A DNA stretch of 64,000 nucleotides, taken from assembly GCF_040183065.1 (NCBI RefSeq), contig NC_091119.1, positions 194,636,543-194,700,542 on the forward strand, in the 5' to 3' direction. The stretch is from Periplaneta americana. Lineage: Eukaryota; Arthropoda; Insecta; Blattodea; Blattidae. Below, piece after piece: positions 48,396 to 58,772 of the stretch (the stretch's first letter is position 1; each line of letters begins with the position of its first letter). The translations under genes were made by a program, and so were the position numbers. Below the pieces are notes generated by a model. It made no database searches. It saw nothing but the letters and a program-made list of their open reading frames with translations, and was not told where the DNA came from.

Positions 48396-48560
48396 TATTA
48401 AAGCATCTGATAACGTAACAGAGCTCCAGGTCTAGTGATAAAAATTCTTAGACCTACATGGAAACAAATTCCAAATCAATTAGCCTATTCCCGGTACATA
48501 ATAGAAATAGGACTATATCAAACAAAAATAGCCTAAAATAGCTATGCATAAATGATAAAA

Positions 48561-48815
48561 TGTCACCGGCGTGGCTCAGTCGGTTAAGGCGCTTGCCTGC
48601 CGGTCTGAAGTTGCGCTCGGGCGCGGGTTCGATCCCCGCTTGGCCTGATTATCTGGTTGGGTTTTTTCCGAGGTTTTCCACAACCGTAAGGTGAATGCCA
48701 GGTAATCTATGGCGAATCCTCGGCCTCATCTCGCTATCACCAATCTCATCGATGCTAAATAATCTCGTAGTTGATACAGCGTCGTTAAATAACCAACTAA
48801 AGAAAAGAAAACAAG
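48561..48815 (+). mobile_element. SINE type B, full length
   Basis: Intact head CACCGGCGTGGCTCAGTCGG, CGCGGGTTCGATCCCCG B box, full body and 3' end CGTCGTTAAATAACCAAC. This is the best-preserved type B copy here. Confidence 0.9.
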
Positions 48816-49575
48816 TAAATAAAGGAGTCAGATAAGGTTGCCCACCGTTACAAACACTGTTTAATTTGCGCATACACGAAGTAGTTTGTAAATGGAATAA
48901 AATGTATAGACCTACTAAAGGAATTATAAATTTGCCTCTCGGTTCGCACACTTTCTCGGACGAGCAATACTGACCAAAGCTTAAAGTTTAGACATACACA
49001 AGATGAATTTAGCTCTGCATGTATGCCGTTTTTAGTAGCGGGGTCACCGTCTGAAACAACACAGCACTATACCATGAAAATGTAAAATATTTATGCCCTT
49101 CTTAACGATATTGGAACCCAAGATAAGCTGCTTTATTCATTGTCAAAACTGCGTTCTTAACCTTTGCGTGTAACAAGGCTAGAGAAATAAACCTCTCCTC
49201 TCCAAGGCTAAAAAAAATACGAGAGACATCTCAGAAGTTGTCTGACACTGACATCTTAACATCTGAATGTGGACTGAAGTGGAAAGTAATTTAGCCTTCG
49301 TGGGTTTCTTACATGTTGACTGGTTGAACCATTAGCTCCTCCCTTGTAGACTACTCAGCCAATAACCGTGAAGATGTTAGCGAAGAGGAACGAGGCATTC
49401 CGAATACTACAGCAGATATCTCGACATCCGTGTACAGATTACGCAGGAACTAATTTAGTCAATAATACCAGGAGACAAATTCTATAGGAACTCCGAAACA
49501 CACAATTTCGGAATTACAGAGACATCTATCAGAGCAATAGCAAAATTAAAACGGTAATATAAGGTGAACCAGGAA
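48816..49575. other. Unassigned stretch
   Basis: No recognisable genes or repeats. Confidence 0.4.
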
Positions 49576-49740
49576 TGAAAAACTTGAACCCTCAAAATAT
49601 TATTTTTTTGTTAGTTGTTTCTATTCATTTTTACAATTCTACGTTTATACACATACATTATATACATAATAATACACGCCTTCTTGTCAGAAGTAACATT
49701 TTTGACTTAATGTGCTTTGATTGTAAGCCTAAGCGTACTT
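49576..49740 (+). mobile_element. Partial MITE related to 1376-1606
   Basis: Shares CCTCAAAATATTATTTTT, TTTATACACATACATTATAT and the terminus CAGAAGTAACATTTTTGACT with the right half of the first copy. The left TIR is absent. Confidence 0.6.
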
Positions 49741-50182
49741 ACAAATCTATATCAATATATAATACATGACTTATTAGAAATGGAAATGAGATTATGTTAT
49801 TGTATCACATTTTTAGACTATTTTTTTAGACATTTTTATTTTGCTAATAATTGTAACATAAAATATAATATATACAGAAAAACTTTAGCTCGCCCTTGAA
49901 AGAGTAGAACTCGTGCTCAGGGGCGGATTCCTGAATTGAAATTAATAAGTATACAATACAATTTGTCTTATGTGTACTATGCAATTAGAATATATAAATT
50001 TAAATTTACAATTTTTCAATTCTTATAAAATCCATACATAACTTTTTAAATTTAATACTAGAACTATTAGAACTGACAAGATTAGGATATTTAAATATAA
50101 ATTTGTTATATATTCTTGGGCCTAAATTAATACTACGATTAAATACTGTAACAGTGTTGCATTTTGGTTCAAACAATCTTAA

Positions 50183-50544
50183 GGGAACGCACAGGTGAAA
50201 TTACTAAATCTTACAGTTTTCATTTTTTCTTCTCAAAGACCAAGGACACCAGAATAAAATTATGTGACACGTTTCCTTATTAAGATGCAATAGAGGGCAG
50301 GAATTTTTTTCAACGTGATTTTCTTTAATTTTCGACGTGTGGAACCATTTATATATAAATTAATTAAATTAATATATAAATGGTTCCACACGTAGAAAAT
50401 TAAAGAAAATCACGTTGAAAAAATTCCTGCCATTTATTTCATTTTAATAAGGAAACTTGTCACATAATTTTATTCTAGTGTCCTTGGTCTTTGAGAAAAA
50501 AAAATGAAAACTGTAAGATTTAGTAATTTCACCTGTGCGTTCCC
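50183..50544. mobile_element. 362-bp full-length palindromic element at TTAA
   Basis: The entire insertion is one inverted repeat (ends GGGAACGCACAGGTGAAATT and its complement) centred on AATTAATTAAATT near 50363. It is flanked by TTAA at 50179-50182 and 50545-50548. The LINE copy at 37130-37960 has one TTAA at the equivalent place (about 37613). TTAA targeting is typical of piggyBac and Kolobok transposons. No ORF. Confidence 0.9.
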
Positions 50545-50661
50545 TTAAAGAATTCATACTTTTTGTTTCATAACTATGAGAATACAATTCAAAATTATTT
50601 CGATTTTTATGTATGAATTTTATTAATACAATATAATAAATATGTTAAGTACATTAAAGTC

Positions 50662-50732
50662 TGGGGCTCTACCTCCATGCCCCCCAAGTGCCTTCATGAC
50701 ATGTTACGGGGATACCTTTACCTTTTACCTTT
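50662..50732 (-). mobile_element. 71-bp SINE-like insertion
   Basis: Flanked by exact ACATTAAAGTC (50651-50661, 50733-50743). The minus strand reads AAAGGTAAAGGTATCCCCGT, AACATGTCATGAAGGCAC and GGAGGTAGAGCCCCA. The direct flanks and absence from the related LINE at 37490 show retroposition. Confidence 0.8.
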
Positions 50733-51563
50733 ACATTAAAGTCTAAAAACAATAACATTTTTGAGATGGAAAATCTATAGGTTTATGAAGACATATTTTA
50801 ATTATTTTCTTCTATAATAAATAAAGTGGATTAAAATTGGATTTAAATGAGCTACCCCATCCTATAATCCCATACATAATTACCGATTGAAATAATGTTA
50901 AATATATTGTGCGTAATAAACTTATTGACAAGTAATTCCTTAATAAAACAAAATAATATATTATTTTACGTAATTTATTAAAAAAGGTAATTAATGTGCT
51001 GGTCCCATTTTAAATGATTATCGAAAATTATGCCTAAATACTTAACTTCAGAGGACTCTTTATTGACATTTATACTGTATAAGGCAACAATCAGAATTAT
51101 GTAATTTAATACCTAATATAGATGTAGGAGGTTTGTTACATTTTTCAGGTAATGAGAATGGAATAATTATGGTTTTATTTTCGTTGCTAGAAAGATAGTT
51201 TATGTCAAACCATTTGTTTATTAATCTAACTCCATTATTTGAATTATTATAAGCATCATACCAGGTTTTTCCACCAAAAATTAAAACTGTGTCATTTGTA
51301 TAAGAATAGTGAACACCATTGTATTGTTGTAAGTCAATGCAGACTCTATGAAGGCTGCAGTTTCCCATTTGATTTATTCGTTAACATTATATCTAAGAAC
51401 TGATTTACTGTGGTAAGATTTAGGCGACTTTCCCTATATTTCAATTTTTGCATGTGGACGTGAACACGTGCCAATGCTATTAATTTTTAAAATAGTGGGA
51501 ATAACTGGATAAGATCATTTATATGAATTTAATATATGTAAAGTAATCCGTTATTATATATTA

Positions 51564-52793
51564 CTAGTGGCTTGTGCAGCAAATGCTGCTGCAAACTAAG
51601 TTCGTTAGACGTTCAAATAAACATTTTTCAGATTTATTTTGAATGATGAATACTTGTCTTTTTGATAGTTATTTGCTTCCATAATAATGAAACATACTCC
51701 CTCTGAATGGATTTTTTTAGGCCAAATACTTTTTCTTGAACCTATCCAACTTCAGTTTTTGAGTTTCAACGCGAAAACGCAAGTATCAATGTCAGGACGA
51801 TAGCAGTAGCTATTTCAGGTCATTGTGGATTGTAGGCAAAAATTAAAAAAATGTCAGGTTTGCTAAGCTTTCGAACAATAGCATTTTCGTATAGCTGCTG
51901 CATGTAGAACTTGAAATGTAGAGCGTAAAATCATTTTATCCTACTAAGAGATCTTGCTGAAATGATCTGGAGACTACAAAACTTTCTACGCCTCTTATTT
52001 TATCAGTAAGTAATACCTTTTGATCTTTCCTGAGGAACTGTAATTTTTGCGCTCTCTCGAGTCAATACTGAAGACAATGACATATATCAATATCTACACT
52101 ACACCGCCATTAAGTATATGAAAAAGATCCAACCCCACTGGGTTAATAAGTATAAAAATATTTGATTTTTAATAACAATATTATTATCTTACTTGAGTTT
52201 TGTAGTTATATATAGCAGCCACTCAGTAAATTATAGAAATGAAGATCTAAATTAAGATATTCTCTACATTTACTTACATAACCTCAAAACGTTTCACTTT
52301 CATGTCATCAATATAGCATCAATATTATGTACAATTAATGAAAAATAGACGCATCATGATATTAACTATAATAATATTTAATTTCTAATGGTAACAATGT
52401 CATCAAACCACCTCAAGTTTCGTAGATTTGAATATCCAATACACAGCTGTACTCAGAAAATTATACACTGCAGAATCAGTTTTTAATAACCAATTGAATT
52501 GAGGTCTAAATATGTCGGCAATCCTGCAGGTCATGGCCTTCGTGTAATAGCCTATTGTTTATTGTAGTGTGTGTTTTGTTCTTAAATTCAATCAAGTCGG
52601 CCGTGATTCAATAAAATTAGTTCTCAAAACTGACAACAGATGGATTTTGAAAAATAGGAAAATTATGTAGGAAAATTGACATTTCACTGAAAACTACTAC
52701 TTTTCCGAAAAACTTTGGTTTCCAAGCTTCGAAATGAGAGGCTATTTATTAAAATTCGTACAGCCGTTTTCCCGTAATTTCCATTACCAGTTC

Positions 52794-52832
<39 letters not shown>
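51564..52832 (-). mobile_element. Non-autonomous Helitron-like element, copy 2
   Basis: Same minus-strand 3' terminus as copy 1 (TGCAGCAGCATTTGCTGC hairpin, then CTAG followed by T). The 5' end is a (TA)n run of about 32 bp, where the exact TC start is obscured by repeat slippage. Colinear with copy 1, with small indels. Confidence 0.75.
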
Positions 52833-52835
<3 letters not shown>

Positions 52836-53686
52836 GAAAAAGGATGATTAATGTCATACAGCGAATCGTATGTTACGTGTATGATATTATCAAGCCCCTA
52901 CAGCAGTGGTTGCCAAACACCACGAAATTGTGACGTAATAGAAATGCAACACGCACAGCACTATCGCAGGGAGAAGGGTGGAGTGGGTATCTCCTCAGGT
53001 AATGCAGCGCAGAGACGGACTGTGACCAAAAAAAACAAAAGCAATATAATATTCTTCTGCTTATTAACTATACACACTTTTTTCCGCGTTACTTTTTTAT
53101 CATCCTATTTATTATTTTTGTATTGTTAATAAAATAAAGTAAATTTATTTTCTTATATACCGTAAAAAGAACGTGTACTTTACATCAGCAGATATTTGAA
53201 ATTAGAAAAACGTACCAGGCTGGTCACGAAGTTGTAAATTACACTACATACTTAAAAAATAATGTCGAAGTATATTACTCCAATTAAGATATAGAAGCCG
53301 ATACTTTTTATTGTTTATTTATTAATGGAATATTCAAATTACACTACATACGTGCAAAAAAAGTCGAAGTATTTTACCCGATTAAGACATAGAAACCTAT
53401 ACTGTTTATTGTTCGTTTATTAATGAAACATTCAAGTTACAAGTAAGGGCGTGGTAGTCTTCACAACGAGAATAATAATGACAACGTACATTGTTCTTTT
53501 ATACTCCATTTAAAATTTTACAACAAATTAAGTATCTCATATTTTTACCATCTGCACAAAATAAATACTCTTTAAAATTAAGTTTTTACTTATCTGTTTT
53601 CGAAAAGACATCGAAACATAAACATATTATCCTACACTCTTGTAACATTACATCCGTACCTACGTCCGCTGCTGATAAATGTCTTT
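52833..53686. other. Unassigned stretch
   Basis: Near 52895 CAGTGGTTGCCAAACACC is hAT-MITE-like without a partner. Near 53215-53440 two about 110-bp segments (AATTACACTACATAC...AAGTCGAAGTAT-TTAC) are direct repeats. No gene. Confidence 0.4.
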
Positions 53687-53729
53687 ACCAATGAGTTAGA
53701 AAGAGACTTTCTCTTTCTAACTCATTGGT
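53687..53729. repeat. Perfect 20-bp-arm hairpin
   Basis: ACCAATGAGTTAGAAAGAGA, the 3-base spacer CTT, then the exact reverse complement. The flanking GTCTTTAC also appears on both sides as a direct repeat. Confidence 0.9.
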
Positions 53730-54226
53730 CTTTACTTATATCCTAGATCATATATAGATAGATAGATAGGTCGGCCTTATAGGTTTTGAAGTTACCAACT
53801 TTTGTTAGGTTTACTACGCTGCCATCTAGTTATTACATAAGGAGTCATGTCATAATTCCCATTTGAATTGCATTAGCGACTGTACTGCCATCTCGTGTTC
53901 GTTTACGGCGGACAGGTGGCGATTCTGGCGGTTGTTCGCTTCAAAGTGCAAACGATTTTAACATAGTGATTATTTATCTGTTACAATTTAGCCTGTCACT
54001 GTGCCCTAAATCACCAGAATCAGTAGCCAAAACTTCTCTCGCTTCTTAATAACATTACATACGCCAACATTTTGAAACACGCCAATCACATACAGTGTTG
54101 CCAACACATAAATTGTCATTGATTAAAGTTCACGTTAACACTTTGTTAAAAACATAAAATTACATAGTCACATGTTAAAAAGTGTTAAAATTTTAAAAAG
54201 AGGTATATATCTTCGACAGACCGCCC

Positions 54227-54254
54227 GTTTCGACGTGATGTTACGTCTTCATCA
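54227..54254 (-). other. Hammerhead-like motif
   Basis: The minus strand reads CTGATGA, then A, a 5-bp stem GACGT/ACGTC around AACATC, then GAAAC. This is the conserved core order of hammerhead ribozymes except for one extra base after CTGATGA. A cleavage triplet and stems I and III could not be established. Confidence 0.35.
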
Positions 54255-54300
54255 GTGTCTCTTGAACTACCCATAAATTGTATCCCCCCCCCCGTCAGTC

Positions 54301-55029
54301 TAACACCTGGAAATCCGTCAGAATCCATCAAAATAAAAAAAGATTCACTCAATATATCTATATACGAATAAAAAGCAAATTGTAATACAACCTACTTACC
54401 AATTTTGATTAAAATAATAATTCATCATCCTTTGACTTGATGACGAGGAAATCTGGATTCTTCAACTTGGAACGGCACAGGAAAAAGTAAAATCCCCCAA
54501 ATATTTAACAATAAAAATGACAGCAGTTAAAAAGTCAAAAGAAGATATAAATCGTAAATTCCGTCAAAAAATCCGTCACTCGTCAAAGCCATTCTTTTCC
54601 CGTCCGCTACGGAATTTCGTCCAGTTGGCTACACTGTTCATATAGTCACGAAGTCGAACGAACTTCACCGAACGTAATATCACAAGCACAAACGTTCAGA
54701 AATACAAGGTTACCAAGTAGCTTTCGCATTGATGTTATTTCACGTTAATGTTGATGTCTTTGCTATGTAATTTAAAGTTAGGATAGTTAGTTTTTTTTTT
54801 TTTTTTTAAATTGACGTTAGGATAGTAGGTCAATGTTACTTATGTCCCGCCCACTATAGAGACTAGACCAATTGTACACATATTTAGTATAACTTGTTGC
54901 TTCTTTGACATGTTAGGTTTGGTTAGTTTAGGTTTTTGATATAGCCTGCCTTGCATATAGGCCCTACGATTATAACGCAACATTGGCAGTGATAAAAGTG
55001 AAATATTCGTTCAGTGGGCATTGGATACT
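54301..55029. other. Unassigned stretch
   Basis: No gene recognised. A poly-T run lies at about 54790-54808. Confidence 0.4.
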
Positions 55030-55295
55030 CAACATTCACATTTTTTTCTTTTGAATCTTCTACACAAAACACTGCGTGTATTCCCAATATTCCATACCTT
55101 ACGTCTTCCAGAATATTGTAAATCGCTAATTTCATCTTCACAATTGAGACGCTGGAACTACCACTGTGCTACACGCTTACTAACGACGTCTTCACCCTCG
55201 ACTTCATATATTTTTCGAGCTTTGGCAGCAGCTTTACAATCTTGTTTGTGGTAGTGCTTTGGAAGGATTCTAATCTTAAAATTTATTAGCTCCAT
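55030..55295 (-). pseudogene. mariner-family transposase N-terminal fossil
   Basis: Conceptual minus-strand translation from the ATG at 55295 reads MELINFKIRILPKHYHKQD, KAAAKARKIYEVEGEDVVS, RVAQW-stop-FQRLNCEDE and LQYSGRRKVWNIGN. In mariner transposases the first helix-turn-helix ends with a (V)QWWF-x-(R/K)F motif followed by an acidic DE and an SGRP/KLWD-like linker. Here the second Trp codon has become a stop. The frame degrades after about 85 codons, and no DDD catalytic region or TIR was found. It lies head-to-head with COA1 but shows no sign of being functional. Confidence 0.7.
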
Positions 55296-55425
55296 TTTAT
55301 ATTCTTTGTATTAACAATTGACGACTATTTGGTAATTGGATTAGAATGGCATTATTATTTTAACGATACTTTAGTACCGGTAATTTTTCAAAACTATACT
55401 ACAGAAAGCATAATTTTCTTTTGTT

Positions 55426-55791
55426 CATTGGCTTCAGTGAGATGTATATACTGATTTTAGTTTGCAGCCACAAATACTTTAAACATAAAAATCGTTTGAC
55501 ACTTACCTGTATATTCTAATGCCCTGTTGTAGGGGAGAAGGCCCTACTTGTCACAAAATAACACTCGAGAGGCCAAGGACGCAATATTAGAGAAACTGAC
55601 CATTTCCCTAGTAATTTATTCGTCATGGACATCTCGCATATTACGTTGGTAATTAGTAAATAAAGGGAATGTGCTACAACAGTGAATTAGAATATACAGG
55701 TAAGTATCAAACAATTTTTATGTTGAAAGTATTTGTGCCTATAAATTAAAACCGCGTGTTTATCACTATATACATCTCACAAATGCCAATG
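55426..55791. repeat. Inverted duplication spanning the COA1 first exon
   Basis: The arm 55426-55533 is an imperfect reverse complement of 55674-55791. Both contain TTAGAATATACAGGTAAGT-TC, that is, the same exon end and splice donor facing in opposite directions. The loop between them is about 140 bp. It could be a fold-back element that supplied the exon, or a local inverted duplication. Confidence 0.8.
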
Positions 55792-55939
55792 CAGCTAAAA
55801 AAAATTCTGCCTTGTGTGGTGTAGCTTTTCTGGAGAATTACGTAATTGTCCCCTGCAGGCTGTTATCGGCATTAGGAGTAATAATATTCATATAGTCTGA
55901 CTACAGAATAACTTTTAATCTGTTTTACTTTCAGTTGAA
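55640..55939 (+). promoter_or_regulatory. COA1 5' UTR exon, intron and likely promoter
   Basis: A donor CAG|GTAAGT has its last exon base at 55699. The acceptor TTTTACTTTCAG ends at 55934, giving a 235-bp intron just before TTGAA-ATG. The transcription start is not defined. An upstream ATG at 55625 opens a 12-codon frame (MDISHITLVISK) that would be an uORF if transcribed. Confidence 0.65.
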
Positions 55940-56359
55940 ATGGTCTCCAACAGAACGCTGGCAAAGATCGCTGCATATGGAGGTGTGATAGTAGCAAGTA
56001 CAGGTTTCTTTCTGCAGTGGAAATTTCAAGAGAGACTTAAAGATGCAGAATTTCATAGAGAAGCCATGAAAATATTAAGAAATCACCGTCCATCAGTGTC
56101 ATTATTAGGCGAACCAATCAAGGCAGGCAACGCAGATTTCGGGAATGAAACTGTTAATTTCTGTGATGGAAAAAGTGCAAAATTTGAAATTCCAGTGAAA
56201 GGACCTAAAAACAAGGGAACATTATTTTTCTGGGCTGAAAGAACAGATCCTGAAGAGAAATGGAATGTGTATAGATTAGAACTTGGGTTAAAGAATGATC
56301 CAAGTAGAAGACTACTCATTAAAAATGAATCACCAAATAATACTAGTGATGATACATAA
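55940..56359 (+). CDS. COA1: COA1-like mitochondrial assembly protein
   Basis: 139 residues. Family knowledge: COA1 is a small inner-membrane protein of mitochondria needed for cytochrome c oxidase assembly and implicated in complex I assembly; the fold is TIM21-like. Seen here: a short basic N-terminus, one membrane segment at about residues 9-25 (KIAAYGGVIVASTGFFLQW), then a soluble domain with LLGEPIKAGN and, most diagnostically, the FEIPVKGPKNKGTLFFWAER stretch. This aligns in position and pattern with the IPVSGSKSEG region of the animal protein. Length is close to the human protein (about 146). The first ATG follows the 3' splice site by five bases. The coding sequence is a single exon with no breaks. 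The Asn/Ser/Asp-rich C-terminus is unconserved. A frame-shadow ORF on the other strand is ignored. Confidence 0.8.
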   Translation: MVSNRTLAKIAAYGGVIVASTGFFLQWKFQERLKDAEFHREAMKILRNHRPSVSLLGEPIKAGNADFGNETVNFCDGKSAKFEIPVKGPKNKGTLFFWAERTDPEEKWNVYRLELGLKNDPSRRLLIKNESPNNTSDDT

Positions 56360-56436
56360 ATGTATATGCTATGGAACATTACTCTTTAATAGAAACTTGG
56401 CTATATGTAATTAGTGTATAAATTATTTCTTGTTAA

Positions 56437-56442
56437 AATAAA
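56437..56442 (+). terminator. Polyadenylation signal of COA1
   Basis: AATAAA lies 78 bases after the COA1 stop codon. It is the only canonical hexamer shortly downstream. Confidence 0.75.
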
Positions 56443-56516
56443 TATAATTCATATTTCCTAATTCTCAGTTTGTCTTTGTTATAAACGTGAAAATTTTGTC
56501 TATAAATCACTATAAT

Positions 56517-56552
56517 AATCTTCATAATTATTCTTCTTCTTCTTCTTCTTGG
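56517..56552. repeat. (TTC)n microsatellite
   Basis: A short TTC run downstream of COA1. Confidence 0.8.
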
Positions 56553-56689
56553 ATTACCATAGTTAGGATCACCAAAATGAGAATATCCCATGCAGAAAAT
56601 ATAGAACATATTAATTCATTCAGTATTATCGCCTTTAATGCTAATGACATTTCTACTAGATACCGGTACTTAATGTATATAAATTTGTG

Positions 56690-56955
56690 ACAACCTTACG
56701 ATGTTGATTAAACTGAGTCGCCAATATGAAAGGATAATTCCGAGGCTTTGGCGTGAGATGAACTTGATAGCTCAGTGGTAGAGCGCCTGACCGGAGACCA
56801 GGAAGTCGCAGGTTCGATTCCTGCTCGAGGTTGTGAAATTTTTCTTTCATACCATGGCATGATTGTGACTATAATAGTATTTAATTCATTAATATGTCAC
56901 ATCAACGGACGTATATACGTCACCCAAACATCGTAAGATTAAGCTCTACACCTTT
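56690..56955 (+). mobile_element. Element with internal tRNA-like block
   Basis: A tRNA-like segment (56759-56832) has TAGCTCAGTGGTAGAGC, an anticodon-arm-like CCTGACCGGAGACCAGG and GCAGGTTCGATTCCTGC. The acceptor stem is mismatched and U33 is C, so I do not call a tRNA gene. It sits between short inverted CCTTACGATGTT / CATCGTAAG sequences (about 56694 and 56925), suggesting a composite repeat. Confidence 0.55.
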
Positions 56956-57248
56956 TCCAGATGTATTTCAGAATGTATCATTTGTATATCAGATAAATAA
57001 AATGTATTTCAGAATGCATCAGTTGTAGCCCAATCAGTTGAGTCAATTGTGCTTCAAAAAGGGTCAATTGTATTTCAGAAAGCATCAATTGTATTTAAAA
57101 AAGAGTCAATTGTGTTTAAAAAAGCTTCAATTATGTTTCAGAAAGCGTCAATTGCATTTCAGTTCAGTCAATTTCATTTCAGTTTAGTCAATTATATGTC
57201 AGAGAGCGTCAACTGTATTTCATAAATAATCATTTGTATTTAAGATAA
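56956..57248 (+). repeat. Degenerate about 21-bp minisatellite
   Basis: Roughly 13 diverged units of the form GTCAATTGTATTTCAGAAAGC run head to tail. Spacing is irregular in the first part and more regular after 57030. Not translatable. Confidence 0.75.
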
Positions 57249-58124
57249 TTGCATAATGAAATAACATTTTAATACAGGCACTGATTTCTTAACACATTGA
57301 TGTTTATCCAAGTGTTTAGTGAAAGATATACTGTAGTTCTGAGCGAGAAATTGATGGCAGAATTTATTTCTTGTCTGCAATACAATCCCCTGGCCATCAT
57401 CTTTACTACCAAATTATTGTAGGTAGTAAATAATTCTGCATGTTTCATTTTTTTCTACTTCAGAAATGGAATTTTATATACAGAATTACCAGATACCAGG
57501 GGAGTTTTAGTTGGTTGTATGTGAACACAGTAAAAACCAAACACCTAATTTAGTCGCTTTTCATAATGTATATAGGTGTCAGGTTATTCAACTGCTGGAA
57601 TTCAAATAAAAATTCTCTTCTGATGTTATTTTCGTAATCTTAGTATATTTACGAATATATACATATAAGACTATTGATGTCACTGCTCGAATATGTTACT
57701 TAATACTCATATGGTATTTATTGATAAGTTAATATTTTTAAGACATCACTAATTTTATCCCTTTACTAACACATTTTACCTTAAACCTACAATTTGAAAA
57801 GTTCTCTATTAGCTAATATAGCTTTGCAAGGAGAGGTAACCAATGGGAAATACGATTATTCAATTAAACACATAACAAATTTTACGAGTTCAATAAATGA
57901 GGTTATAAGCCATATTTCCAAAAAGTGACTGTTGAAATAGCTTTGTCAGGTTTCATAACATGTCATTTGTCACAACTCAGCAGAACTAAACAGGTAGCAA
58001 TGTAGTACAGCAATATATACTACCGCTCAGGTTCGAATCTCTACACTTAATTTCTTTTCTTTTCTATTGCCGAATTACTATTTACTATTGTCTGTTATAT
58101 TAATATTAATGGATTTTTACATAC
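57249..58124. other. Unassigned stretch
   Basis: No gene or repeat recognised. Confidence 0.4.
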
Positions 58125-58708
58125 CAGGTGTCCCAGAAGTTCGTGCATTATTTAACAGATTGTAGAAAAGACCAAAAGAAACATCTTTTTGTCAGACAAC
58201 TTAGGTTCAGCGTTGCACTATTACCTGCTAGACAGCATTGGAATTGGGAGTGATGTTTGTTCAGATGTCCCAAGTTGCTTCCAGCCCGTCTCAATGTCGA
58301 AGCCTGCCTGCACTCTCGAAGAAACCCTTCCCTCCCTTTACTGAAGAAGATTCTCTTGGCAGTAAAGCAATAGCATCATGGTCACCCTGCATATTTCACA
58401 CATAATATTTTGTGTTACTGTATAGTGTTTTTCTAGACAGATGGATTGGTTATAGAGGAAATGTTGCTTGGCCACTAAGATCTCCTGACTTCATCAGCCT
58501 GAATGTTCTTCTTATGGAATCACATGGATATCTTAGTGTTATATCATTCCTGTAAATGATGAGGAGGACCTAAGGAACAGGATTTTTTCGCACACATATT
58601 CAATATGTTCTATCTCTGGGATCTTTGAGAGAGTCCAACAGACAATGGTCCATCACTGTAAGCTTTCTTCAGAGTTCAGTAGTATTCACTTTGAGCACCT
58701 CCTCTAAC
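58125..58708 (+). pseudogene. IS630/DUF4817-type transposase fossil
   Basis: The left terminus ACCAGGTGTCCCAGAAGTTC is typical of these elements. Coding remnants in two frames read RWIGYRGNVAWPLRSPDF (last catalytic Asp in the SPD-F context), then after a frameshift PVNDEEDLRNRIF, GIFERVQQTMVHHC and IHFEHLL-stop. The N-terminal and first catalytic parts are missing. The right TIR is not found before P2 copy D at 58773. Dead copy. Confidence 0.8.
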
Positions 58709-58772
58709 TGTGCTAAGCACAAAATGAAAGACAATTCAAACTTCAAACTAAGAGATGGTTACAAAATAATCC

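Larger units (their letters stand above)
49870..51370 (-). mobile_element. GKTW-type LINE with two nested insertions
   Basis: The minus-strand RT region 51060-51368 reads YSYTNDTVLIFGGKTWYDAY (active-site YADD altered to YTND), then NKWFDINYLSSNENKTIIIP. The 3' UTR has GCCCTTGAAAGAG and ACTCGTGCTCAGGGGCGGAT. Insertions: the TTAA palindrome (50183-50544) and a 71-bp SINE-like piece (50662-50732). The active-site change and frameshifts indicate a dead copy. Confidence 0.85.

Noticed and set aside
53687-53729. microRNA precursor
   Set aside because: A three-base loop and 20-bp stem are too short for Drosha/Dicer processing.
55021-55254. 77-codon plus-strand frame opposite the mariner fossil
   Set aside because: Shadow of the minus-strand transposase remnant. 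No independent features.
56759-56832. tRNA gene
   Set aside because: Acceptor and anticodon stems are mismatched and position 33 is C. It appears to be a repeat-borne tRNA-like promoter.
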